From assembly GCA_949316495.1 (NCBI GenBank), contig OX439009.1, forward strand, positions 42,459,016 to 42,523,015: a stretch of DNA of 64,000 nucleotides. The letters are read 5' to 3'. The stretch is from Amphiduros pacificus (lineage: Eukaryota; Annelida; Polychaeta; Phyllodocida; Hesionidae). Both the position numbers and the translations under genes were made by a program. Below the pieces are notes generated by a model that saw nothing but the letters and a program-made list of their open reading frames with translations, was not told the DNA's origin and searched no databases. Each line of letters opens with the position of its first letter. The stretch's first letter is position 1. Positions 12,200 through 22,980 of the stretch are shown here, piece by piece.

Positions 12200-12970
12200 C
12201 TATCTAACCCACAACATCTAACTTCTAATATGAGTTTAATGTATACAAATAACATGTTTGCTTGGGCAGATGCAGTGGTGTATCTTTCAATGGATTCAGT
12301 GGAACAAACACAAAGAGGAATATGGGTTATTTCAAATATACTCAACTCTTCTATAGATGCTATCCTTAAAACAAATGGTCCAGAACCAAATATTACCAGC
12401 CTGGAGTCAATACATGGTTCATCATTACATTTAGATAGTGGACAATGGCTTGATATGAATCTGCATGACGATAGATGCTTGGGCCAATTCAGTTGGTGCA
12501 CAAATGGATTTTCATTAGCTCTGTGGATGTATCATACATTTAATTTGGATTATTCCCCAAATCTGTCAGTCTTATTTACCAATAATGGCCTCATTCAATC
12601 CCCGGGAGTAACATTATCGCTAGATATTGATTTTGCTAATAATGTTAAGAAAATAATTTTAGTCTGCTTGGAATATGGTAAATATTTAGAAATCCAAGGA
12701 GAATTACCTTCATATGCATTGGGTTGGCACCATATTGTTTGTGTTTGTGGTGTTGATAGAGCAGCTGTTTATATAGATGGGATCCTGAAAGGAGAGGCTA
12801 GTAAGTCTATTATTGCATCATTTCCAGTCAGTAATGACACCAATGTGATGATTGGAGGCGATATAGACGGACATTATAAATTGAGTTACCATGGCTACAT
12901 CGATGAAGTCTACATATGGGAAAAAGAGATCGGTGAAGATATCATCATGAATCTTTTTGACATGGATTGA
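12200..12970 (+). CDS. LamG/concanavalin-like domain exon (probable terminal exon)
   Basis: The open frame runs from a plausible splice acceptor (TCATTATAG ending at 12199, after a pyrimidine-rich stretch) to a TGA at 12968-12970. An internal ATG at 12230 is the first methionine. The ~256 residues resemble a LamG-like jelly roll (Laminin_G_3 type): AVVYLSMDS at the start, GSSLHLDSGQWLDM, CTNGFSLALWMYHT, ALGWHHIVCVCG, AAVYIDGILKG, then a terminal GYIDEVYIWEKEI. Such domains bind carbohydrate or protein ligands in extracellular or multidomain membrane proteins. The frame is intact and has no retroelement signature, so I take it as host coding sequence. The partner exons were not found. A recently retired gene or a single-exon gene starting at 12230 are alternatives. 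Confidence 0.6.
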   Translation, partial: LSNPQHLTSNMSLMYTNNMFAWADAVVYLSMDSVEQTQRGIWVISNILNSSIDAILKTNGPEPNITSLESIHGSSLHLDSGQWLDMNLHDDRCLGQFSWCTNGFSLALWMYHTFNLDYSPNLSVLFTNNGLIQSPGVTLSLDIDFANNVKKIILVCLEYGKYLEIQGELPSYALGWHHIVCVCGVDRAAVYIDGILKGEASKSIIASFPVSNDTNVMIGGDIDGHYKLSYHGYIDEVYIWEKEIGEDIIMNLFDMD

Positions 12971-14711
12971 GGAATCAGATCTTACAGTACGAAACTGTCA
13001 AAACTATCATCAGTGATTTCTTGATGACAAACATGAACTTAAATTTATTAGGAGACCCTCATTACATTAACTGATGGATTATGGATTTGAATGGGTGCCT
13101 GGCTATCCTGAATAGCCTGTAAAGGCAAGCATTGAAATCTAGATTGTTTGCTGGTAAACTACAAAAGTATCTGGTAATGAGAATGTCACACAAAAGTATC
13201 AATAGTTATCTATGCGATTATGCATTTGGTAAAACATGTGTATTTTATCAATGTTAAATGTTTAAAGGTATGAAACTGTAAATGATGTGAAATTCTATAT
13301 GGTATTAAATGGCAATGTATATTTTACATAGGTATCAATTATGATTGTGAGGTTGCATACCTGTGGTGATCAATTCCCATCAAGTGGAATCATAGTAATA
13401 GTAGTCTACATAATTTTGATAAAGGTAGTAAGTAGTGTGCTCAGTGGAGCATGATAGCTGCATGCATCCATTCATTGGTATTCATGTCTACATCTACATC
13501 TATAAGTTTACTTGGCAAAACTAATTGGCATCCCGCGGAGAGTGCAAGGTTGCACTAAGGGGTGCAGCTGGTACACACCAGCTGCTTGTTTCCAACCTTT
13601 ATACTCTGGCTAGGGAGTTCCTGAAGGATGCCGAGCAACCTGGTTTCAATATAGCTAATTGAGGGGGAAGATTGAGCTAATTGAGGGAGAAGTCACTGTC
13701 CTTGGAAAATAGCTCTATTTATAAGGGTCACAGCTTGTCGCCATTTCGATATAGCAATTTCCATGGATTTTCCGTGTAAGAGCTGATTTCATTTTGACAT
13801 GTTCTGGAAGTTTCAAAGCTATTTCACCATGTATAGCCTTGTACAATAAAACCAGCCTCTGTGTCCTTCTTCTCCCTGTTTGTGAATCCCATTTTAGGTC
13901 TTCCAGGATTTTTGTTACAGTGCCTGTTTCTCTTTTCCAGTTGCCAGACACAAATCTAATTGCTCGTCTTTGACCTGATGCTATGCGGTCTATATCTTTT
14001 TTGAGGTAAGGATCCGACACACTTGATGCATATTCTAAGTGAGGGCGCACCAGTGTAGGGTTGATGTTCAACATGTTGCAAGATGTGACCATTTAATGTA
14101 CATTTTCTTGTATCAAGAGCTTGGCTTTTTTTCTTACTGCTCAGGGTGTAGCATTGAAGTCCATTTGCCACTCACTTGACCATTCCTCCAGCATATTTAG
14201 GTCTTCCTGCAGTTTTACTGCATCATCGTCATCTTCAACTAATCTATATAGGAGGCTGTCATCAGCAAAGAGCCTTATGTTTGAATATTTTAGCTTCTCT
14301 CCAATGTCATTAATGTAGAGTAGAAATAGTATTGGTCCAAGTACTGTACCCTGAAGCTCTCCAGATTTAACATGGATAGGGTCAGATTCATCCCCGTCAA
14401 TAACTACCTTCTGTTCATGGTTTGTAAGCCAGTTTTTTATCCATGAACCGACCTGCCCTGAGATTCCGTAATGCTAGAGCTTGTGATTCAGCCGTTTGTG
14501 GCAGACTGTGTCAAAGGCTTTACTAAAGTCGAGAATGAGCATGTCAACATTTTGCCCTTCATTTCTAGCCTTGAGTATATCCTGTAAGGTTGTGATTAAC
14601 TGAGTTCCACACGAGTGGCCTGTCCTGAATCCATGCTGAAAATCTATCAGGATATAATAATAATAATAATAATAATAAAATTTGTATAGCGCTGATACCA
14701 GACAAGTCTGT

Positions 14712-17700
14712 TCATAGCGCTGAGCTCAGGACATGCATCCTGAAGAGATGAGTTTTCAGCCTACTCTTAAACGAGGAGACTGAAGTACTTGTCCTAATAT
14801 TAGTAGGCAAGGAATTCCATAGTCGTGGACCTACAGATGAGAAGGCCCTGTCACCTACTGTTCTTAGCCTAGTATTAGATACTTGTAGGTGTGTGCCATC
14901 ATTGGATCTTAGACAGCGTTCACCTTCTTTAATCAGGAGTAGATCCCGTAAGTAAGGCGGAGCCTTACCATTAAGGGCTTTCCAGGTTAATAGAAGAATT
15001 TTAAAATCAATTCTCGCGTGAACAGGAAGCCAGTGCAGTTCCAATAATTTTCCTGAAATGTGATCAAATTTCCTGATTTTTCCAACTACCCGTGCTGCAG
15101 AGTTTTGGATGTATTGCAGTTTCCTGATGTCAGTTTTAGGAAGACCCGCCAGAAGACCATTACCATAGTCAAGGGTGGATGTAACAAAGGCATGGGTAAG
15201 TGTTCCGTGGTCTTCTCGTCTAGACAATGTCTGATGGCCGCCAAGTTCCTGATGTGATAATAGCCCTTCTGACACATTTTCCTGATCTGGGCCTTCATGT
15301 CCATGTTGGAGTCAAATGTGATACCAAGGTCAACCACTGACTGACTAGGAGCAATATCAGAGTCACCCACTCTGATTGTGGTTGGGATACTGCTATGGGT
15401 GGTAGTACTGTACCTGTGAGTACATATGAGCATCTCAGTTTTTCCATCATTTATCTTCATCTTGTTTGATATGAGGAAGTTTCTGACTTCACTGACACAC
15501 TCCTCCAGTTTGTGTCTGCTCATATCCACATGACGGGGAGAAGCGTGGTCAACAGGGATGTAGATCTGAGTATCATCTGCATAAATGTGATAGCTCAGAC
15601 CATATTTGGCAAGTATATCAGATAGGGTTGTCATGTAAATGGTGAACAGTATAGGACCCAGGACTGATCCTTGGGGTACCCCATATTTTAAGGATTTGAG
15701 ACGGGATCTATGGATCCCCACCTTCACACATTGCTTTCTGTCCATTAGGTATGACCGAATCCAGGAGAGTGCATGACCATTGACGTTGCATCTATCCCTC
15801 AGCCTGTCCAAAAGGATTTGATGGTCAATAGTGTCAAAGGCAGCGGAAAGGTCAAGCAACAGTAAGATAACTGCCTTTCTATTGTCAAGACAACCCAAGA
15901 TATCATTTTGCACTTTTAACAAAGCGGTTTCAGTGCTGTGATATTCTTTGTATGCTGATTGAAACTTGTCAGTAAGACCATTCCTTACAAGATGGGGGAC
16001 TAGTTGGTCTGCAACCGACCTCTCAGTTAGTTTAGAGACAAATGTTAGGTTGGAAACAGGCCTATAGTTTTTTTCAACCAGTTCTAGACCAAGTTTCTTC
16101 AGCAGAGGTGTTATGATGGCTATTTTCATATTTTCCGATACTGCTGATTCCATCAGTGATTTATTTATGATTGAAGTAATTATTGGTAGGAGGTCCTCTA
16201 AGAGGTCAAGTAAGAGCCAGGTTGGAATTAGATCCAGCTCACATGACTTCTTTGCAGACCTTTTGACCAATTTCCGTACGTCATCAATGGTTAAGGGTGT
16301 GAACCTTTCCAGACTTGTAGTACTATTGTTCACAGTGTCGCCTGGTGGCAAGGTTTGGCAGGATGGAGCATTATCAATGTCCAGGCGGATTCTCTCTATT
16401 TTTTCAAGAAAGAATGTGTTAAACTTCTCGGCTTGAGTGATCTCACAGTCAGATTGAGGCATAGGTGTGTCTTTTTTCTTGTGCATGACTGTGTCGATGA
16501 CTCTCAAGAGCTTTTTAGGGTCATGTTTGTTTTCCTCAACCAGGTTGGAAAAATATGTTGATTGAGCAGATTTAAGCATCAAGTTGTATTTGTTCCTTTG
16601 AGAGTTATACAGCTCCTTGTCAATGTGAGAACCAGACTTGCTCATTTTTCTCTCAAGCCTCCTCTTGAGAGATCTTTCCAGCTTTAATTGGTCTCTCATC
16701 CAGGGAACTGGTTTACGATGAGTGACCTTGGCAACCTTGATAGGAGCATGTTTATCCATGAGTGCTGTGAGTTCCCTGTCATAGTAATTTACCATGTCAT
16801 TCAAGGATAAGTGTTCCCATGTTGTGTCTCTACCAGTTAGGGATTTTATGTCCCTCCTTAGGGACTCAAGATCTAATCCCTTGAAATTCCTGTATTTGAT
16901 AGATTTTTTGGGGGGTTTTGGTGGCGAAATATCAAGGTATATCTTGATCATTTTGTGATCAGATAAGTATTCATCCACCAGGTGGCTCTTCAGAAATTTG
17001 TTACCCCTGAAGGTAATGATTAGATCAAGGGTGTTCCCTAGCCTGTGGGTTGGTTCCTGAACCCATTGTGTTAGATCAAAGGTAGATAGGATATCATTAA
17101 ACTTAATGACATCAGGCTTTAAGGGGAGGTTGACATGGAAATTGTAGTCACCCAGGAAAATGACCTCATGACTAAATGAACCATAGTGTGCAACCAACTG
17201 GGTGAACTCATCATAAAACTCAGAGTAGGTATATCTATTTCGATCAGATGGTTCGGGTCTATATATCACCACAAACGTTATCTTTTTTCCCTTCAGTGTG
17301 ATGGATGACTCCATGAGCTCCATGGTGGTGACCACTGGTTGATTGGCCCTATTGGTTGTGAAAGGGAGTTCAGATTTGTATAAAATCACTAATCCTCCCC
17401 CCTGTCCGACCTATCCTAGGAAAAGACTCAAATTCAAGTGAGCCTTCTTTAAGTTCACGTTTGACCTTGTCAGATTTTGAGTCATGCATCCAAGTTTCAG
17501 TCATGAACAGGGCATCAAGGTCATGCTCAGTAAAATAATCTTTTACTGGCAGGATCTTGCTAGATATGCTTTGTACATTGCAACATCCAATGTTTAATGT
17601 TTTCTTCCTGTTCCTATTAAGATTCTTAATACGCGAGTGATGTTTGTTTACAATCCGTGGCTGACCACGTGGCGCAGAGCTAGCACGTGTAGTCGGAGCC

Positions 17701-18190
17701 GGCCCCGCAGGCCTTGCAGCATTGTGATTGGTCAGGTCAGACCACGTGGTATAGTTGGGCGTGGCTTGTCCACTATAACGTAAACAGTTGAACCGATTAC
17801 TGTTTCGGTCCGTGTCACTCTGATTGGTTGCTTTGGGCCACGTGATCACAGTGGGCGTGGCCTGACCACGTGTCGCAGAGCGAGCACGTGTAGCATGTGT
17901 GTCTTTGTTTTTATGTTTAAGAAATTCATTAGGTGTTGAGATGCTATAGTCTATATAATACCCGCCGGAGCCATCTACCGGGGAATATGGGCACAACAAT
18001 TCATTAAAGAGACTGTTGTGGACAGGTTGAATGTATTTTCTTAGATTTTTATTTATTTGAATAGACATATGTTTCTTAAGATTAAGAAGATAGTATCTAT
18101 GTAGATAGTTAAGAAGTTGTGGTATTTTACGAATAGAGACTAGATCTCCAATATAGATCAGATTTATTTCTTTAAAATTATTTTTAAGAA
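14712..18190 (-). pseudogene. LINE ORF2 (endonuclease and reverse transcriptase) of copy 2
   Basis: The N-terminal part (18190-17370) has a low-complexity Arg/Ala/Thr linker, then the endonuclease start LNIGCCNVQSISSK and LFMTETW. After a frame change near 17390 a long frame (17389-15086) carries VVIYRPEPSDRNRYTY, FLGDYNFHV, LSDHKMI, the RT blocks AKKSCELDLIPTWLL, LLDLSAAFDTIDH, GVPQGSVLGPILF and YADDTQIYI. A further frame change near 15200 leads to the C-terminal block (LHWLPVHARIDFKILLLTWK, then LWNSLP, then LKTHLFRMHVL) ending at 14712. Only a few breaks are present, so this copy is much younger than the one at 144-3622. It would nick DNA and reverse-transcribe its own RNA, if intact. Confidence 0.88.
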
Positions 18191-18191
18191 G

Positions 18192-21100
18192 AATAATAAT
18201 AATAATAATAATAATAAAATTTGTATAGCGCTGATACCAGACAAGTCTGTTCATAGCGCTGCGTTCAGGACGTGCATCCTGAAGAGATGGGTTTTCAGTC
18301 TAGTCTTAAACGAGGTGACTGAGGTACTAGTCCTAAGATCACTAGGCAGGGAATTCCATAGTCTAGGGCCGACAGATGAAAAGGCCCTGTCACCCACTGT
18401 CCTTAGTCGGGTCTTTGGAATCTGTAGGTAAGTGCCGTCGTTTGATCTTAAGTCACGTTCTCCTTGTTTGATTAGGAGTAGATCGCGCAGGTAAGGCGGC
18501 GCCTTACCATTTAGAGCCTTCCATGTCAAAAGGAGGATCTTAAAGTCAATTCGTGCGTGAACTGGAAGCCAGTGCAATTCTCTCAGTTTTCCTGAAATGT
18601 GGTCAAATTTCCTGATTTTTCCTACGACACGTGCTGCAGAGTTTTGGAGGTATTGTAGCTTCATGGTGTCAGTTTTAGGAAGGCCAGCAAGAAGGCCGTT
18701 GCCATAGTCCAGGGTAGAGGTAACAAAGGCATGGGTAAGAGTTACTGCTGTTTTCTCGTCTAGACAATGTCTAATGGCCGATAGGTTCCTTATGTGGTAA
18801 TAGCCTTTCTTGCACATTTTCCTAATCTGGGCCTTCATGTCCATATTAGAATCGAAGGTTATGCCCAGATCCACAACTGACTCACTAGGAGCAATGTCAG
18901 AGCTCCCAACCCTTAATGTGTTCGGGTTACTGCTACTGGTGGTAGTATTATATCTGTCAGTACATATGAGCATTTCTGTCTTCCCGTCATTGATCTTCAT
19001 CTTGTTTGATATAAGGAAGTTTCTGACATCATCGACACATTCCTCTAGTTTGTGTCTGCATATATCAGCTTGATGGGGGGAAATGTGGTCTACAGGGATG
19101 TAGATCTGGGTGTCATCAGCATAAATATGATAGCTCAGCCCATATCTGGCTAAAATGTCAGATAAGGGTGTCATATAAATGGTGAATAATATTGGACCTA
19201 GGACCGAGCCCTGAGGAACTCCATACTTTATAGGCTTGAGACAGGACCTGTGAGTCCCCACCTTCACACACTGTTTCCTGTTACTTAGATATGACTGAAT
19301 CCAGGAGAGGGCATCACCTCTAACATTACATCTGGCCTCCAGTCGATCAAATAGGATTTGGTGGTCGATGGTGTCAAAGGCAGCAGAGAGGTCTAGTAAC
19401 AACAGAATAACCGACTTCCTATCATCTAGTTCACGCAAGATATCATTCTGCACCTTCAATAGAGCTGTTTCAGTGCTATGATATTCCTTGTAGGCTGATT
19501 GAAATTTGTCGGTAAGGCCATTCCTTACAAGATGGGGGACTAATTGGTCTGCTACTGCCCTCTCTGTAAGTTTAGAGATGTACGTTAGGTTGGAAACAGG
19601 TCTATAATTTTGCTCAATCAATTCAAGACCCAGTTTTTTCAGCAGGGGTGTTATAATGGCTATTTTCATATTTTCAGATACTGCTGATTCCAGTAGTGAT
19701 TTATTGATGATGGCCGTAATTATTGGTAAGAGGTCATCTAAGAGGTCGATTAGGAGCCAAGTCGGAATAGGATCCAGCTCACATGACTTCTTTGCTGACC
19801 TCTTAACTAATTTTCGCACATCATCACTGGTAAGAGGGGTGAACCTCTCAAGCCGTGGTATATTTGTTGTACTCTTATTGTTCGCAGTGTCACCTGGTGG
19901 CGGAACAGGGCAGGGTGGAGCCCTGTCAATGTCCAGGCGAATCCTTTCTATTTTTCCAAGAAAGAAGGTGTTGAACTTCTCAGCTTGAGTGGCCTCACAG
20001 TCAGATTGAGGCATAGGTGTGTCCTTTTTCTTGTGCATGACTGTATCAATGACCCTGAAAAGTTTTTTAGGGTCATGCTTGTTTTCCTCAACCAAGTTGG
20101 AGAAATATGCAGATTGAGATGATTTCAACATGGAATTGTATTTATTTCTCTGAGAGTTATACATTTCCTTATCAATGTGGGAATCAGTCTTGTTCATTTT
20201 CCTCTCAAGCCTCCTCTTGAGAGACCTTTCCAGCTTTAATTGGTCACTCATCCAGGGTACAGGTTTGCGCTGTGTGACCTTGGCAAACTTTGTAGGAGCA
20301 TGCTTATCCATGATTGACATGAGTTCCTTGTCATAGTGATCTACCATGTCACTTAAGGATAGGTGTTCCCATGTCGCTGTTGCCCCGGTTAGGCTGCAAT
20401 GGCTGACTTCTCGAGCTCAAGGTTGGTCTTATCTTCGGTTAGCTTGAGTATCTGTTCCGACAAACGAGTATTCGTTGCATTTGTAGCGTTATTCAACGCC
20501 GTGAGCCTGTCATAGGCATCACGAAGGGTAGCTAGTTCAGTAGGCACGGTTGGAGTCTTGGGCTCATCGCCACGTGCGTCCTTGGCTGCACTGCGTGTAG
20601 CCGGCCCAATAGGGAGATTATCACGACAAGCCATGTTCGTCTATCGGATTTCAACACTGGAATGGTAAGAATACTACTGTATTTGAGGTATATTTGTGTG
20701 GTGCGGGTGGAACAATAGTATATACGGGTATGTAGCGGGGTGAGACTGAAATTGAGTTGTCTGCAGGTAGAAAACTATTTTTGGATGTGTTGATTAGCCC
20801 TTGTGTGGAGCTAATAATAGGTGTTGTGTTTGTGCGGTGAAATAATATTAATATTTGTATATAACAAATAATTACCAAAAATTCTGTTTCTGTTCGATGG
20901 TGTAATACAAGTCAATCTTAAAGATCAGACTTGAATGGAAAGGACGTTATTTTATTTATTTTCCGATTGTTCAGGTAGTGTGAGAGATGCCTGGAGTGGA
21001 CAGGCAGAATGCAATATTTTCGATCTTGGTGTTAGATCGGAGGTTTAGATCTTGGTATTAGATCTAGGTATTTAGATCAGGAAGGTGATCTAGTGAGGAG

Positions 21101-21540
21101 TTAGATACGATCTACAAAGCTAGATCAAGAGCCCGGTGAAAGGCTAGGAGGTGTTGGAAATACCGTTACCTCAGGCAGTAGACGATCTCAGTTGCGATTG
21201 CCGTGCCTTCACAAAGACAATACAAGAGTCGACCACCGCAAGAAACCAGATCGAAAACTGCGGAGAATGGTATTATTCTCGACTAGGACGCAGGTATAAT
21301 CCTAGTACAGGGTGGTGCGCAGGTTCTGGTATGATTTCAGACGATATATCAAAGAAATAACAGCGTTATAATCACAAATATCGAGCAAGAATGGGAGCTC
21401 ACAAAAAAGTCGCCATTCCCGACCGACGCATGCGCACCCTAGTTGGAGATGCCATTCACATAAGAGAAAGGAGGAGATTTGCAACCGCCTTTGTGGCAGT
21501 AAAGGGGCATCTTTATTTTTGTAAGAAAGATTGGCTGTTG
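18192..21540 (-). mobile_element. L2-like LINE copy 3, internally deleted, nested in copy 2
   Basis: The 3' end has the same GCGCTATACAAAT sequence and an (AAT)n run at 18192-18216. An uninterrupted ORF2 frame of 698 residues (20347-18251) covers the end of the endonuclease linker, the complete RT (AAFDTIDH, GVPQGSVLGPILF, YADDTQIYI) and the C-terminal block. Just upstream, at 20634-20395, lies an ORF1 N-terminus (MACRDNLPIGPATRSAAKDA, then a coiled coil). The ORF1 middle and end and all of the endonuclease are missing, so ORF1 codon ~82 is joined directly to ORF2 at LTGATATWEHLS. The leader (about 21540-20635) has a cluster of TTAGATC-like repeats at 21020-21130. The 5' border is approximate. 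Confidence 0.82.
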
Positions 21541-21685
21541 ACATTTTATTTATATCATTTAATACACATGTACAGGAAAATATTTTATCTATATTTTTAT
21601 CAAAAGTACATCTTATATTTTTATATGATAAGTAAGAATCGTCAACGGCAGTGTCATTTATGGTGGACGGCTCCGGCCAGTCTCC

Positions 21686-22980
21686 TCAGGCAGTGTCCAC
21701 GAGTTTCTGAACCTCTGATTTGACCCTTGTTACTGTTGGCTGAGGGCCATTGAACTTGACCAGGGAAGTGTCATCGTCAATGTTTGTTAGCGTAACAGTA
21801 AGATTCGAGAGATTGTTCCATGCTCTAATGTTCGATCCTTTCTTCCCGATAATACTACCCGCGACCTTGGTCGGAACGGCATGTCTTTGACCACCGATGA
21901 GATGGAAGAAGAGGGAGAAGAGTCTGCGGAGGCGGCCGCGGTAGAGGTAGAAGCGGATCCAGTCATAGTCGGCCCCTTTCTCTTCCTTGCGTTAGCAGGA
22001 CGGCGGCTCTTTTTACCCTCCTCACGGTCGGGAAGAAAAAGGCTGCCTTTCGCAGGAGTGAAAGGGATTTTCTTAGGAAGAGAGACCAGATTAATCGCCT
22101 AAGTTATCTCATCACGTGCACAGGACGTCAGGCTGCCATCCACTGCAGTGGCAAAGTCCGTAGAGCCATAGAAGGTTTGGATTTTGTGAAAGGAATAACC
22201 AGGCAAGACTTTTGTGTGTGAGGAAAGAAAACTCAAGTACATCCAGTTCTTTCTGTGTATTTTATCAGTTGGAGCCGGCGGGGAGATTACAGTGACTGTC
22301 GGGCCAAGTGCCCTGATCCCCTCTATTTCATTCATGAGCTGGTTGAAAGTGGATGTTCCATCCTCGCCAGCAGTTATAGCTGTCGTATCCGGAAGAATAA
22401 TTAGATGATCTGCCTTTTTGACACGATCAGAAGTTGTGCGGAGAAAGTGCAAATTCTCGGCTGAGACTTTATGCGCACAATCGGTGCGATTGATCCCCTC
22501 TGCAATAGTACTTTGGTTGCCGTCCTTGGGCAGAACGACAAGTAGTTGAGGGAGAGAAGAGTCGGTTTCTGCATCACGATCACGGACCTCAGTGGATGGT
22601 GGAATGAACGTTTCCAGGACATCATCCGTCTCCTTTATCGTACGAAGAAAGGTGGTCAACTCATCTGTGAGAGTTTGGTTCTCTTCCGCCAAGAGTTTTT
22701 TCTCGGCCTGCAGAGCGACGTTGTCCGCCATGATGGCGTCCTTCTCGGCAAGAAGATCAGCTACCCGTTGTGTAAGACAGGCGTTCACGTCCATTGTGGA
22801 CTTGTTCATCTTGACTAGATTGTCGTATGTGACCCTAAGGTCGGCGAGCTCATCCACAGCATTCTGCACAGGAGAAAGCAGAGCTGCAGGAAGAGGAGGA
22901 AACACGTTAGGAGTGGCGGGGTTTTCAACATCCCGGCCATCTTGCATGTCCCTGGTGGAGCTTCGTGTAGAGCAAGCCAT
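21686..22980 (-). CDS. LINE ORF1: coiled coil, SGNH-like region, basic linker, KH domain
   Basis: ATG at 22980 opens MACSTRSSTRDMQDGRDVE. A leucine-heptad coiled coil follows (about residues 45-120), then an alpha/beta region (LPQLLVVLPKDG, then ADHLIILPDTTAI, then GPTVTVISPPAP). Its spacing recalls the SGNH esterase of CR1/L2 ORF1 proteins, but without clear catalytic residues. A TAG at 22101-22099 ends the first frame. The same frame then continues with a basic Lys/Arg stretch (GKKSRRPANARKRKGP) and a Ser-rich linker. One frame change leads to a KH domain at about 21889-21689: VPTKVAGSIIGKKGSNIRAW, then LTVTLTN, SLVKFNGP and a closing helix to the TGA at 21688-21686. GKKG is the KH GxxG nucleic-acid loop. 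The N-terminus is related to the MACRDNL protein of copy 3, which ties it to this LINE. Confidence 0.7.

Noticed and set aside
21302-21544. An 80-residue - strand frame as a separate small gene
   Set aside because: It spans the join between the interrupted L2-like LINE and the leader of the nested copy. It is not a coherent protein.
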